Assembly: GCA_023150095.1 (NCBI GenBank)
Contig: JAKLLO010000034.1
Span: forward strand, 1 to 33,700
DNA length: 33,700 bases
Source: Zoogloea sp.
Lineage (GTDB): Bacteria; Pseudomonadota; Gammaproteobacteria; Burkholderiales; Rhodocyclaceae
Reading direction: 5' to 3'
Under the pieces are notes generated by a model. It had not been told where the DNA came from. It made no database searches and was given only the letters and a program-made list of their open reading frames with translations. The translations under genes were made by a program, and so were the position numbers. Below, in pieces: positions 16,709 to 25,893 of the stretch; position 1 is the first letter of the stretch; every line of letters starts with the position of its first letter.

Positions 16709-17815
16709 ATGCCCGGACCGGCCCTGAACCCGATCGCCAACACTGCGCCCGTCGCCTCCCTCAAAGCCGCCACCGGCACGCGTCCCGACGCGTCCGCCGA
16801 CAGCGGCAAGACGGAAGCGCCCGAGCAGGGTTTCGCCACCGAACTGAAGCGCCAGATGCGCGGCGAATCCAGCCCGGACGACACCGCATCCAGCGACGCC
16901 AAGGCCGCCGCGGCAAGCGACGAAGCCGCCAAGCCCACCGACGACGCGGCCCAGGCCCAGTCGCCCGCTGCGCCGGCCGACCTCTCCGCGCTGCTGGCCG
17001 GCGCCGCTGCCGCTGCCCCGGCGCTGCTACCCCGCACCACCGCCAGTGGCACGCCGGATGCCGCCAAGGGCGCCATCGACACCGCTGCGGGCCTCAGCGT
17101 GGAAGACGGCGACACCGGCAAGCACAGCAAGGGCCTGACCGATCTGGCTGCGGACGCGGCAAATCTTGCCGGCCGCCATGCCGCGCCTGCCGGTGCGGAT
17201 GCCGCCCCCGCCACAAAAGCACCGCCGGCCGAGCTCGCCGGCACCGACGCCATCACCAGCAGCCGCGTCGGCCCCGAAACCGGCGCCGACGCGGCCGCGG
17301 CCCCGACCAACAACTTCGCGGCGATCCACGCGGCGGCCCTCGCCCACCTGCGGGGCGAAAGCGCCCAACCGGTCGCCAGCCCCGTGCCGCTGCACGTCGC
17401 CACCCCGGCCGGCTCCCCCGGCTGGCCCGAAGAAGTGGGCAACCGGGTGAGCTGGATGGTCGGCCAGTCGGAAAGCCACGCCGAACTCACCCTCACCCCG
17501 CCCCAGCTGGGCAAGGTGGAGGTGTCGATCACCATCAGCGGCGACCAGACCAGCGCCCAGATCGTCGCCGCCACGCCGGCCGCCCGCGACCTGATCGAAC
17601 AGAGCCTGCCCCGCCTGCGCGAGGTGCTGGAGCAGAGCGGCATCAACCTGGGCCAGACCGACGTGGGCACCTCGGGCCAGCCCGGCGGCTCCGGCGAAGG
17701 GCGTCGCGGCGGGCAGTTCAACCCCGCGCGCGGCACCAACGAGATCGGCGCAAGCACCAGCGCCACCGGCCCCTGGCTGCGGCGCGCAGAAGGATTGGTG
17801 GATACGTTCGCCTGA
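16709..17815 (+). CDS. fliK: Flagellar hook-length control protein FliK
   Basis: 368 residues. FliK measures hook length and switches the export gate from hook to filament substrates by acting on FlhB. The N-terminal two thirds (about 1-240) are low-complexity, rich in Ala, Pro, Asp and Thr, as expected of the disordered ruler part. The C-terminal Flg_hook domain (about 245-335) has the conserved LTPPQLGKVEV (262-272) and LIEQSLPRLREVLEQSGI segments. ATG 16709 has AGGA at 16696-16699. At 368 residues the ruler is of average length. The stop is followed by a weak GGGGC/GCCCC hairpin (17832-17845) without a U-tract. Confidence 0.92.
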   Translation: MPGPALNPIANTAPVASLKAATGTRPDASADSGKTEAPEQGFATELKRQMRGESSPDDTASSDAKAAAASDEAAKPTDDAAQAQSPAAPADLSALLAGAAAAAPALLPRTTASGTPDAAKGAIDTAAGLSVEDGDTGKHSKGLTDLAADAANLAGRHAAPAGADAAPATKAPPAELAGTDAITSSRVGPETGADAAAAPTNNFAAIHAAALAHLRGESAQPVASPVPLHVATPAGSPGWPEEVGNRVSWMVGQSESHAELTLTPPQLGKVEVSITISGDQTSAQIVAATPAARDLIEQSLPRLREVLEQSGINLGQTDVGTSGQPGGSGEGRRGGQFNPARGTNEIGASTSATGPWLRRAEGLVDTFA

Positions 17816-17908
17816 ATCGCCACAAATGACGGGGGCTTTGGCCCCTATTCGAGGCTTGCCGGGCGGACGTGATGGATAACAATGCAGTGAGATAAGGAGA
17901 AATCCAGC

Positions 17909-18478
17909 ATGTCGAAAGCACCGGCCAAGGCGGAAGCCGCCGAAGGCGAAGTCCCTGCCAAGGGTGGCAAGAAGAAGCTGATCATCATCATCGTCGCGGT
18001 CCTGATCCTGGCGATCGCGGGCGGCGCGGCCTTCATGCTGCTGGGCAAGAAGAAGCACGCCGAAGGCGAGGAAGAGGAAGAACCGGCATCCCACGAACCG
18101 CCGAAGGTGAAGGTCGACCCGTCCAAGCCGCCGGTCTTCGTGCAGCTGGAGCAGTTCACGGTCAATCTGTCCCCCGAAGAAGGCGACCACTTCCTGCAGG
18201 CCACGATGGTGCTGCGGGTGTCGGACGCCAAGGTGGGTGATTCGCTCAAGCTCTACATGCCCGAGCTGAAGCACCGGGTGATCATGCTGCTGTCGTCCAA
18301 GAAGCCATCCGACCTTGCCACCACCGAGGGCCGCGAGGAGCTCGCCGACGAGGTGAAGGAAGAGGCCAACGACGTGCTGGGCTACGCGCCCAATCCGAAG
18401 AAGAAGAACAAACGCAGCCGCCCCGAGGATGACGGCCCCGTGCTGGCCGTGCTGTTCAACCAGTTCATCGTGCAGTAA
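17909..18478 (+). CDS. fliL: Flagellar basal body-associated protein FliL
   Basis: 189 residues. Single transmembrane helix at about 23-46 after a basic stretch (GGKKK), then an acidic Glu-rich linker (about 52-60) and the periplasmic FliL domain (about 75-189) with FVNLSPEEGDHFLQATMVLRV-like core and the typical C-terminal LFNQFIVQ. FliL rings surround the stators and support torque. AAGGAG at 17894-17899 precedes the ATG by 9 nt. Odd feature: a basic block KKKNKRSRPEDD (164-175) is inserted just before the last strand, where most FliL proteins have a short turn. fliM starts 15 bp after the stop. Confidence 0.93.
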   Translation: MSKAPAKAEAAEGEVPAKGGKKKLIIIIVAVLILAIAGGAAFMLLGKKKHAEGEEEEEPASHEPPKVKVDPSKPPVFVQLEQFTVNLSPEEGDHFLQATMVLRVSDAKVGDSLKLYMPELKHRVIMLLSSKKPSDLATTEGREELADEVKEEANDVLGYAPNPKKKNKRSRPEDDGPVLAVLFNQFIVQ

Positions 18479-18493
18479 GCAGGAACAACCACC

Positions 18494-19492
18494 ATGGCTC
18501 AGGACTTTCTCTCCCAGGAAGAGGTTGATGCCCTGCTCAAGGGCGTCACCGGGGAGTCCGACGAGCAGGACATCGGCGACGAGAGCGCGGACGGCATACG
18601 GCCATACAACCTCGCCACGCAGGAACGCATCGTCCGTGGGCGCATGCCCACGATGGAGCTCATCAACGAGCGCTTCGCCCGCTACCTGCGGATCGGATTG
18701 TTCAACTACATGCACCGCAACGTCGAGGTCTCGGTCGGCCCGATCAAGGTGCAGAAGTTCAGCGAGTTCGTCCGCAATCTGGTGGTGCCCACCAACCTCA
18801 ACCTATTCACCTCCAAGCCGCTACGGGGCACGGCCCTGATCGTGCTCGACCCGAACCTGGTGTTCCTGGTGGTGGATAACCTCTTCGGCGGCGACGGGCG
18901 CTTCCACACCCGCGTCGAAGGCCGCGACTTCACCCTTACCGAGCAACGCATCATCCAGGGCCTGCTGAAGGTCACCTTCGAGGAATACGCCAAGGCCTGG
19001 GCGCCGGTGCAGAAGCTCGAGTTCGAATACGTGCGCTCGGAGATGAACCCCCAGTTCGCCAACATCGCCACGCCCTCCGAAGTGGTGGTGGCGGCCTCGT
19101 TCACGCTGGAATTCGGCGGCTCCCAGGCCGAGATGCACTTCTGCTTCCCGTACTCGATGCTCGAGCCCATCCGCGAGACGCTCTATTCGACGATGCAGAG
19201 CGACCACATCACCCAGGACAACCGCTGGGTGAGCATGATGGGCAAGCAGCTCCAGAGCGCCGAAGTCACGCTGGCGGCCCGCCTGGGCTACGCCAAGGTC
19301 ACCCTTGGGGACATCGTCAACATGAAACCCGGCGACGTGATCCCCCTCAACATCCCCGAAACCATCCAGGCTGAAGTGGACGGCATTCCGTTCATGGAGT
19401 GCCGCTACGGCGTCCAGCGCGGCCAGTACGCGCTGAAGATCGAGCGCTTCCTCGCCCAGGAAGAAGATACCCCGGCCCCCAGCCAGGAGTGA
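18494..19492 (+). CDS. fliM: Flagellar motor switch protein FliM
   Basis: 332 residues. The N-terminal peptide FLSQEEVDALLKG (5-17) is the CheY-P binding segment. The middle CheC-like domain (about 45-235) carries the FliG-contacting LFGGDGRF (about 128-135). The C-terminal SpoA domain (about 255-320) pairs with FliN. With FliG and FliN it forms the C ring that sets rotation direction. It overlaps neither neighbour, but its stop is directly followed by fliN (3-bp gap). Confidence 0.97.
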   Translation: MAQDFLSQEEVDALLKGVTGESDEQDIGDESADGIRPYNLATQERIVRGRMPTMELINERFARYLRIGLFNYMHRNVEVSVGPIKVQKFSEFVRNLVVPTNLNLFTSKPLRGTALIVLDPNLVFLVVDNLFGGDGRFHTRVEGRDFTLTEQRIIQGLLKVTFEEYAKAWAPVQKLEFEYVRSEMNPQFANIATPSEVVVAASFTLEFGGSQAEMHFCFPYSMLEPIRETLYSTMQSDHITQDNRWVSMMGKQLQSAEVTLAARLGYAKVTLGDIVNMKPGDVIPLNIPETIQAEVDGIPFMECRYGVQRGQYALKIERFLAQEEDTPAPSQE

Positions 19493-19495
19493 GCC

Positions 19496-19954
19496 ATGTC
19501 AGAAACCGATACCCCCGACGACAACCAGATCAGCGACGACGACTGGGCCGCTGCGATGCAGGAACAGGCCGCCGCCGAAGGCCTCACCGACCCCGCGGAG
19601 CCCGCCCTCGGCGATGAATCCCCGTTCCAGGCCAAGCCCGCCAGCCAGCTCTTCCCGGACTTCGGCCAGGCCGGCGCCAAGAGCGGCTCGATCAACGACT
19701 ACGACATGATCCTGGACATCCCGGTGCAGCTCACCGTGGAGCTGGGACGCACCAAGATCGCCATCCGCAACCTGCTGCAGCTGGCCCACGGCTCGGTGGT
19801 CGAGCTCGATGGCCTTGCCGGCGAGCCGATGGACGTGCTCGTCAATGGCACCCTGATCGCCCAGGGCGAGGTGGTGGTCGTCAATGACAAGTTCGGCATC
19901 CGCCTCACCGACATCATCACGCCCGCCGAGCGCATCCGCAAACTGCGCTCCTGA
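19496..19954 (+). CDS. fliN: Flagellar motor switch protein FliN
   Basis: 152 residues: an acidic, disordered N-terminal extension (about 1-65) and the C-terminal SpoA domain (about 72-148) with DIPVQLTVELGRTKIAIRNLLQL and VNDKFGIRLTDII, the FliN hallmarks. FliN makes the lower part of the C ring and binds FliH-FliI. AGGAG at 19485-19489 overlaps the end of fliM, so the two genes are coupled. It is the last plus-strand gene before a minus-strand small gene interrupts the cluster. Confidence 0.95.
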   Translation: MSETDTPDDNQISDDDWAAAMQEQAAAEGLTDPAEPALGDESPFQAKPASQLFPDFGQAGAKSGSINDYDMILDIPVQLTVELGRTKIAIRNLLQLAHGSVVELDGLAGEPMDVLVNGTLIAQGEVVVVNDKFGIRLTDIITPAERIRKLRS

Positions 19955-19962
19955 CCCGCCCC

Positions 19963-20005
19963 CAAAAAGCTTTCGGCCCCGCGGCACGACACCGCGGGGC
20001 CGAAA
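19963..20005 (-). terminator. Intrinsic terminator oriented to the minus-strand small gene
   Basis: A perfect 14-bp stem (19971-19984 with 19992-20005, 7-nt loop) has a T-run only on the minus-strand side (plus-strand AAAAA at 19964-19968). On the plus strand the stem is followed by TGCGTTCACG, without a U-tract. It should therefore stop leftward transcription and act only weakly after fliN. Confidence 0.8.
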
Positions 20006-20027
20006 TGCGTTCACGATCCGGCGGATG

Positions 20028-20231
20028 TCACACCACGCCGGTGCGCCCCCTCATCAGCACCGAACTCGCCGGGCGGCGGTCTGGCGCGTTCGCCCGGTGG
20101 AGCAACCAGCGCTCGCCGAGAATCTTGAGGGCCCGCTGACGCTTCTCCTCGTAGCCGGACGATGCCGCGCCCGGCGCCCCTCCGTCCGTCACGCCAGCCG
20201 CGAGCTGGCTGTCACGATGCCACAGCAACAT
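20028..20231 (-). CDS. Small uncharacterised protein (67 residues) between fliN and fliO
   Basis: Starts MLLWHRDSQLAAG. The start is well supported: a near-perfect GGAGGT ribosome binding site (plus-strand ACCTCC 20238-20243) lies 6 nt from the ATG, and a dedicated terminator on its own strand begins 23 bp after the stop. Protein features are an N-terminal hydrophobic patch, a Gly/Ala-rich turn, then a basic amphipathic helix (EEKRQRALKILGERWLLH, about residues 29-46) and an Arg-rich tail. No signal peptide or membrane helix is convincing, and I do not recognise a family. A possible -10 on the minus strand is TATACT (plus 20307-20312), with no clear -35. Its antiparallel position inside the flagellar block suggests a recent insertion or an independent regulator-sized gene. 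Confidence 0.65.
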   Translation of the reverse strand: MLLWHRDSQLAAGVTDGGAPGAASSGYEEKRQRALKILGERWLLHRANAPDRRPASSVLMRGRTGVV

Positions 20232-20460
20232 GATCGCACCTCCACTCTGTTGGGTCTGCCGTCTTCCCGAGCGGCCCGGCAAGAATCGGGCGCTCCGTGC
20301 GTTTTGAGTATAGGCGCCCGGCGCAGTTCAGCGCACTAAAGCCGAAAGCATGAAAAAGTGCGGTTTTGCCCGCTTAATCGGCCCATGCCGCGCCGGGCGC
20401 CGGGGCTATTCTCCCCTCCAGGCTCCCCCCGGAATGCCCCGGATTCCTCCCTCGATCGCC

Positions 20461-20880
20461 ATGCGCCACCTCCTGCCCGCTGCCGGCCTGCTGCTCTTAT
20501 CCGGCCCCGTCCTGTCTGCCGACGGCGGCGCCGACGTGACGGGCAGTGTCGTGCAGATGCTGCTGGGCCTCGCCCTCATCATCGGTTTGCTGATCGGCAG
20601 CCTGCATCTGCTCAAGCGCCTCGGCGCCGGCCAGGCGGGCAAGGCCGGGCTGCTGAAGGTGCGCGGCGCCACCGCCGTCGGCCCGCGGGAGCGCGTGGTG
20701 CTGGTGGAAGTGGCCGACAAGGTGCTGGTGCTGGGCGTCTCCCCCGGCCGGATCACCGCGCTGCACACCCTCGACGCCATCGACCTGCCCACCGCCCCCG
20801 GCGACACGCCGTCGCCCGCCGCCGGTGGCCCCGATTTCCAGGCCTGGCTCAAACAGACGCTGGAGCGTCGTCCCCGATGA
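20461..20880 (+). CDS. fliO: Flagellar biosynthetic protein FliO
   Basis: 139 residues. N-terminal signal-like helix ([20 protein letters not shown], cleavage plausible after residue 20), a second hydrophobic helix (about 31-51), and a cytoplasmic beta-rich FliO domain (about 58-110) with [26 protein letters not shown], the family's most conserved region. FliO is a scaffold that helps build the FliP-FliQ-FliR export pore. The start is not fixed by a Shine-Dalgarno: ATG 20461 puts the signal helix at the N-terminus, while ATG 20434 and 20350 would add unlikely extensions. Its stop overlaps the fliP start (ATGA). Confidence 0.85.
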   Translation: MRHLLPAAGLLLLSGPVLSADGGADVTGSVVQMLLGLALIIGLLIGSLHLLKRLGAGQAGKAGLLKVRGATAVGPRERVVLVEVADKVLVLGVSPGRITALHTLDAIDLPTAPGDTPSPAAGGPDFQAWLKQTLERRPR

Positions 20881-21632
20881 AAACCCTCTCCGCCCTGCGC
20901 CGCCTGGCGCCGCTCATCCCGCCCCTGCTGCTCGCGCTGCCCCTGCCGGCGCTTGCCCAGGCCATGCCGGCGCTCACCACCTCGCCTTCCGGTGGCGGCG
21001 GCACCCAGTACAGCCTGTCGGTGCAGACCCTGCTGCTGCTCACCTCCCTGAGCTTCCTGCCGGCCATCGTGCTGATGATGACCAGCTTCACCCGGATCAT
21101 CATCGTGATGTCGCTGCTGCGCCACGCGATGGGCACCCAGACCTCGCCCCCCAACCAGGTAATCGTCGGGCTGTCGCTTTTCCTCACCTTCTTCATCATG
21201 GCGCCGGTGGCCGACAAGGTTTACACCGAAGCCTGGCAGCCCCTGTCGGAGAACCGCATCACCTTCAACGAGGCCCTCGACCGCGCCACCGTGCCGGTCA
21301 AGGCCTTCATGCTCAAGCAGATCCGCGAACCCGACCTCAACCTCTTCTCCAAGCTCGCCAAGACGCCCCGCGTCGAGAAGGCCGAGGAGCTGCCGATGCG
21401 TGTGGTGATCCCCGCCTTCGTCACCTCCGAGCTGAAGACCGCCTTCCAGATCGGCTTCATCGTCTTCATCCCCTTCCTGATCATCGACATGGTGGTCGCC
21501 TCGGTGCTGATGTCGATGGGCATGATGATGATGAGCCCGGCCATCGTCGCGCTGCCGTTCAAGATCATGCTCTTCGTGCTGGTCGATGGCTGGAACCTGC
21601 TGATCGGCTCGCTGGTGCAGAGCTTCGGATAG
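20877..21632 (+). CDS. fliP: Flagellar biosynthetic protein FliP
   Basis: 251 residues. A cleavable signal peptide is visible (cleavage near LPALAQA, residue 28), as usual for FliP. The family motifs follow: [50 protein letters not shown] (cited in part, about 55-105) and [29 protein letters not shown] (about 195-222). Four membrane segments form part of the FliP5Q4R1 export gate. The ATG overlaps the fliO stop (ATGA), an arrangement for coupled translation. Confidence 0.96.
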   Translation: MKTLSALRRLAPLIPPLLLALPLPALAQAMPALTTSPSGGGGTQYSLSVQTLLLLTSLSFLPAIVLMMTSFTRIIIVMSLLRHAMGTQTSPPNQVIVGLSLFLTFFIMAPVADKVYTEAWQPLSENRITFNEALDRATVPVKAFMLKQIREPDLNLFSKLAKTPRVEKAEELPMRVVIPAFVTSELKTAFQIGFIVFIPFLIIDMVVASVLMSMGMMMMSPAIVALPFKIMLFVLVDGWNLLIGSLVQSFG

Positions 21633-21651
21633 CCGCCGGAAGGAACCCGCC

Positions 21652-21921
21652 ATGACCCCTACCACCGTCATCGACCTCGGCCGCCAGGCCCTCGAACTCA
21701 CCCTGCTGGTCTCCGCGCCGCTGTTCATCGCCGCGCTGGTCACCGGCCTGGTGGTGTCGATCTTCCAGGCCGCCACCCAGATCAACGAACAGACCCTGTC
21801 CTTCGTGCCCAAGCTCATCGCCACCTTCATCACCCTGGTGGTGGCCGGGCCGTGGATGATCACGATGATGACCGACTTCATCCGCCGCCTGTTCGAGAAC
21901 ATCCCCGCGATGATCGGCTAG
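21652..21921 (+). CDS. fliQ: Flagellar biosynthetic protein FliQ
   Basis: 89 residues, standard length, with two transmembrane helices (about 15-40 and 54-75). The FQAATQINEQTLSFVPKL loop is the FliQ signature. It is part of the helical FliPQR export gate. GGAAGG lies shortly before the ATG. The gene is between fliP and fliR with gaps of 19 and 4 bp. Confidence 0.96.
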   Translation: MTPTTVIDLGRQALELTLLVSAPLFIAALVTGLVVSIFQAATQINEQTLSFVPKLIATFITLVVAGPWMITMMTDFIRRLFENIPAMIG

Positions 21922-21925
21922 CCCG

Positions 21926-22708
21926 ATGCTGTCGGTCACCAGCGCCCAGCTCGACGCCTGGCTTGCGATGCTCGCCTTTCCCCTCGCCCGCATCCTCGGG
22001 ATGGTGGGGGTGGCGCCGGTGTTCTCCAACAACGGCATCCCGCGGCGGATCAAGCTGGTGGTCGGGCTGGCGATCACCATCGGCATCGTCCCGACCCTGC
22101 CGCCGCCCCCGACGATCTCCCTCGGCTCGTGGGACGGCCTGCTCACCATGGCCCTCGAAACCATGACCGGCGTGGCGATGGGCCTCGTGCTGCGGGTCAT
22201 CTTCGCGGCCCTCGACGTGATGGGCGAGATCGTCAGCCTTCAGATGGGCCTGTCCTTCGCCACCTTCTTCGACCCCGTGGCCGGCGGCCAGACGGGGGTG
22301 ATCGGCGAGTTCCTGATCCTCATGGCCACCCTGATCTTCCTCGCCCTCAACGGCCACCTGCTGATGGTCGACGCCCTGGCCCACAGCTTCGAGTGGATGC
22401 CGATCAGCGCCACCCTGCCCCACAAGGGCGGCTGGCTGCTGCTGGCGCGTTTCGGCGCAACGGTGTTCTCCGCCGGCCTGCTGATGGCCCTGCCGATCGT
22501 CACCGCGCTGCTCATCACCAACATCGCGCTGGGCATCCTGACCCGCGCCGCGCCGCAGCTCAATCTGTTCGCCATCGGCTTCCCGATCACACTGACGGTG
22601 GGTTTCGGCGTACTGATCCTGGCCCTCAATCACCTTGCCCCGCTACTCCAGCATTTCTACGACGTCGGCTTTGAAACCATGGCCGATCTGGTCCGCGCCC
22701 TGCGCTGA
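21926..22708 (+). CDS. fliR: Flagellar biosynthetic protein FliR
   Basis: 260 residues with about six hydrophobic segments. Family motifs include the N-terminal FPLARILGMVGVAPVFSNNGIPRRIK (about 18-43), LQMGLSFATFFDPVAGGQT (about 106-124) and a TRAAPQLNLFAIGFPIT core (about 206-222). It completes the FliPQR gate; its partner FlhB is not in this window. The next gene starts 6 bp after the stop without an evident promoter, so the sensor genes that follow are probably read on the same transcript. Confidence 0.96.
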   Translation: MLSVTSAQLDAWLAMLAFPLARILGMVGVAPVFSNNGIPRRIKLVVGLAITIGIVPTLPPPPTISLGSWDGLLTMALETMTGVAMGLVLRVIFAALDVMGEIVSLQMGLSFATFFDPVAGGQTGVIGEFLILMATLIFLALNGHLLMVDALAHSFEWMPISATLPHKGGWLLLARFGATVFSAGLLMALPIVTALLITNIALGILTRAAPQLNLFAIGFPITLTVGFGVLILALNHLAPLLQHFYDVGFETMADLVRALR

Positions 22709-22714
22709 AACCTC

Positions 22715-24817
22715 ATGCCGCCGCTCACCCCGCCTCATAGCGATACCACGGACACCGGATTCTCCGCGCTGTTCCAGCTCATGCCTGACATGGCAGCCCT
22801 CGCCACCCTCGACGACGACCAGCTCATCGACGTCAACGACAACTGGTGCGCGGCACTCGGCTACGAGCGCGACGAGAGCATCGGCAGCAACTGCCGTGAA
22901 CTACGCATCTGGCACGACCCTGACGACCTGCGCCAGATCCGCGCCGAACTGCTGGCCGGCCACACCGTGGTGGATCGCCCGGTGGTCCTCCTCACCAAAG
23001 CCGGCACGCCGGTCGAAACCCTGCTCCGCGCCCGGACGCTGCACATCGGCGGGCAGGCCTGCATCCTCGCCGTGTGCCAGGACATCACGCCCAGGCGGCG
23101 CCTCGAGAAAGCCCGCCAGGACGCCGCCGAAGCCCAGCGCATCTCCGAGGTGATGTTCTCGACGGCGTTCCACTCCAGCCCCGAAGCGATCACCCTCAGC
23201 CGCCTCAAGGACGGCAAGCTGCTGGCGGTCAATCCCGCCTTCGTCACCCTCACCGGGTGGGAGCGGGATACCGCCCTCGGCACCACCGCCCACGCCCTCG
23301 GCCTGTGGCCTTACCCGGAAGAACGCGTCGCCATCGTCGAGCTGCTCCAGGAACACGCCGTGCTGCGGGATTTCCAGTGCACCCTCGGCACCGCTGACGG
23401 CAGCCACCGGGACTGCCTGGTGAATGCCTCGACCGTCGATATCGCCGGCCAGACCTGCCTGATCTGCATCATCCGCGACGTGACCGACCAGAAGGCCGCC
23501 GTCGCCAGCCTCCACGACAGTCAGAACAAGTTTTCCACCATCTTCAACTCGGCGCCCTTCGCCCTGGCCCTGACGCGCATCCGCGATCGCGCTTACCTCG
23601 ACGCCAACCCGGCCTGGGAGCGCCTGTTCGGCTGTCCCCGCGACGAGATCATCACCCGCACCAGCGGTGAGCTCGGCTGCTGGCTCGACCCCGCCGACTA
23701 CGACGATCTCTACGCCTGCTTCGCCACCAGCGACGAGGTCGGCCAACGGGAAGTCCGCCTGCGCCCCATCGGCCGCAGCGGCACCGCCAACTGCCTCGTC
23801 TCGGCCCGGCGGCTGCGGGTACGGGGCGAAGACTGCGCCCTGTGGTCGATGGTCGATATCTCCGAACTGCGACGCGTCCAGGCCCACATCGAAGACCTCA
23901 ACCAGAGCCTCGAACGACGTGTGGCCGAACGCACCGCCGAACTCACCAAGGCCCTGGGCATCCTCCACCAGACCCAGGAAGAGCTGATCCGCAGCGAAAA
24001 GATGGCGGCCCTCGGCTCCCTCGTGGCCGGCATCGCCCACGAACTCAACACCCCCATCGGCAACAGCGTCACCGTCGCCTCGACCCTCGCCGCCCGCACC
24101 GACGACCTCGTCGCGGCCTACAGCGGCGGCAAGCTGCGCCGCGCCGACTTCGACCGCTTCACCGAGGACGCCAGACACGCCGTCGATCTGTTGATGCGCA
24201 GCCTGCTCCGGGCCGAGGAGCTCGTACGCAGCTTCAAGCAGGTTGCGGTGGACCAGACCAGCGAACAGCGTCGGCGCTTCGATCTCAACGAAGTACTGCG
24301 CGAGATGGCAATCACCATCAGCCCGATGTTCAAACACGGCGAGTTCACCCTCGAGGTGCGCGAAGCCGGCGCCTTCACCCTCGACAGCTACCCCGGCCCC
24401 CTTGGGCAGGTCTTCACCAACCTCGTCACCAACGCCCTCCTCCACGCCTTTGAAGGACGCACCCGCGGTCGCATCACGGTCACCCCGCAGGTGGTCGACG
24501 CCGACACCCTGCAGATCGAGTTTGCCGACGACGGCCTGGGCATTCCCGTCGCCGACCAGCGACGCATCTTCGACCCCTTCTTCACCACCCGTCTGGGGCG
24601 AGGCGGGACCGGTCTCGGATTGCATATCGTCTACAATCTCGTCACCCAGGTGCTGGGCGGTCGCATCACCGTGCACAGTTCGCCCGGCGCCGGGACCCGC
24701 TTCATCCTCACCCTGCCACGGACGGCGCCCGCCCGCAGCGAAGTCCGCGCGGCCACCGAAGCAACCACGGGCGCCGGCCCCGGGCTCAACTTCGATGACT
24801 TCGGGCCGATAATCTGA
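22715..24817 (+). CDS. Soluble triple-PAS sensor histidine kinase
   Basis: 700 residues, no transmembrane helix, so a cytoplasmic sensor. Three PAS domains (about 16-128, 146-265 and 275-392) are joined by short linkers, followed by a coiled coil (about 395-430, ERRVAERTAELTKALG). HisKA follows with HELNTPIGN at His442, then HATPase with N (TNLVTNALLHAF), G1 (ADDGLGIP), F (FDPFFTT) and G2 (GTGLGLHI) boxes. The DHp region after the H-box is longer than usual (about 60 residues to the next conserved helix), a feature of the subfamily with HELNTP[IL]GN boxes. The C-terminal tail is unstructured. It lies 6 bp after fliR and 39 bp before a receiver/HD-GYP gene, its likely phosphotransfer partner. 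No ribosome binding site is visible, suggesting coupling to fliR. The ligand is unknown. Confidence 0.88.
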   Translation: MPPLTPPHSDTTDTGFSALFQLMPDMAALATLDDDQLIDVNDNWCAALGYERDESIGSNCRELRIWHDPDDLRQIRAELLAGHTVVDRPVVLLTKAGTPVETLLRARTLHIGGQACILAVCQDITPRRRLEKARQDAAEAQRISEVMFSTAFHSSPEAITLSRLKDGKLLAVNPAFVTLTGWERDTALGTTAHALGLWPYPEERVAIVELLQEHAVLRDFQCTLGTADGSHRDCLVNASTVDIAGQTCLICIIRDVTDQKAAVASLHDSQNKFSTIFNSAPFALALTRIRDRAYLDANPAWERLFGCPRDEIITRTSGELGCWLDPADYDDLYACFATSDEVGQREVRLRPIGRSGTANCLVSARRLRVRGEDCALWSMVDISELRRVQAHIEDLNQSLERRVAERTAELTKALGILHQTQEELIRSEKMAALGSLVAGIAHELNTPIGNSVTVASTLAARTDDLVAAYSGGKLRRADFDRFTEDARHAVDLLMRSLLRAEELVRSFKQVAVDQTSEQRRRFDLNEVLREMAITISPMFKHGEFTLEVREAGAFTLDSYPGPLGQVFTNLVTNALLHAFEGRTRGRITVTPQVVDADTLQIEFADDGLGIPVADQRRIFDPFFTTRLGRGGTGLGLHIVYNLVTQVLGGRITVHSSPGAGTRFILTLPRTAPARSEVRAATEATTGAGPGLNFDDFGPII

Positions 24818-24856
24818 GGCCGGCCGCGCGCTTGCGCCGGCTTACCGGGAGTACTC

Positions 24857-25893
24857 ATGGCAATTGCCATCGTCGATGACACGCCGCTCAACCTCACGCT
24901 GATCCAGGCCCTCGTCCGCAAGCTCACGCCGCCGGGCACCGAGATCGTCACGTTCAGCTCACCGCTCGAAGGGCTCCAGTGGTGCAGCAGCCACGAGCCC
25001 GATCTGGTCATCGTCGACTACATGATGCCCGACCTCAACGGCATCGAATTCATCCAGACCGTCCGCAAGCTCTATCCGGCCGACACCGTCCCGATCCTGA
25101 TGGTGACCGCAGCCCACGAGAAGGAAGTGCGTTACGAAAGCCTCGCGGCAGGCGCCAACGACTTTCTCACCAAGCCCATCGACCGCCACGAATTCGACCC
25201 GCGGGTACGCACCATGCTGTCCTTGCGCGCCAGCCACCAGCGCATGCGCACCTGGAACGACGACCTTCAGGCTGCCGTGATCCTGAAGACCGCCGAGATC
25301 GTCACTCGCGAGCAGGAAACGATCACCCGCCTCGCCCGCGCAGCCGAGTTCCGCGACCCGGAAACCGGCGCCCACATCCTGCGCATGGCCCACTACTCGC
25401 AGATCATCGCCCGCGATCTGGGGCTCGATGCCGAGACCTGCGAACGCATCCTCACCGCCGCCCCGATGCACGACATCGGCAAGGTGGGCACCCCCGACAA
25501 CATCCTGCTCAAACCCGGCCGGCTGACCCCGGAAGAGATGGTCATCATGCGTCAGCACCCGCGCATCGGCCACGACATCCTTAAGGGCTCGTCCTCGCCG
25601 ATGATCCAGATGGCCGCCGAGATCGCCCTCACCCACCACGAAAAGTTCGATGGCAGCGGCTACCCCGACGGGCTCGCCGGCGAGGCCATCCCGCTGGTCG
25701 GACGGATCGTGGCCGTGGCCGACGTCTTCGACGCCCTCACCTCGCCGCGTCCCTACAAGCCGGCCTGGGCGCTCGACGACGCCATCGCGTTCATCCGTGA
25801 AGGTCGGGGCAGCCACTTCGACCCGGCCTGTGTCGACGTCTTCCTGGGCCTGATCCCGGAGGTGCTGGAAATCCGCGAGCGGTTCAAAGACGA

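Noticed and set aside
17832..17845. GGGGC/GCCCC hairpin after fliK as a terminator
   Set aside because: Only a 5-bp stem with no U-tract, and fliL follows closely with a strong ribosome binding site.
20350..20460. Longer FliO starting at 20350 or 20434
   Set aside because: The extra residues are basic and Pro-rich and would bury the signal helix; no Shine-Dalgarno supports them.
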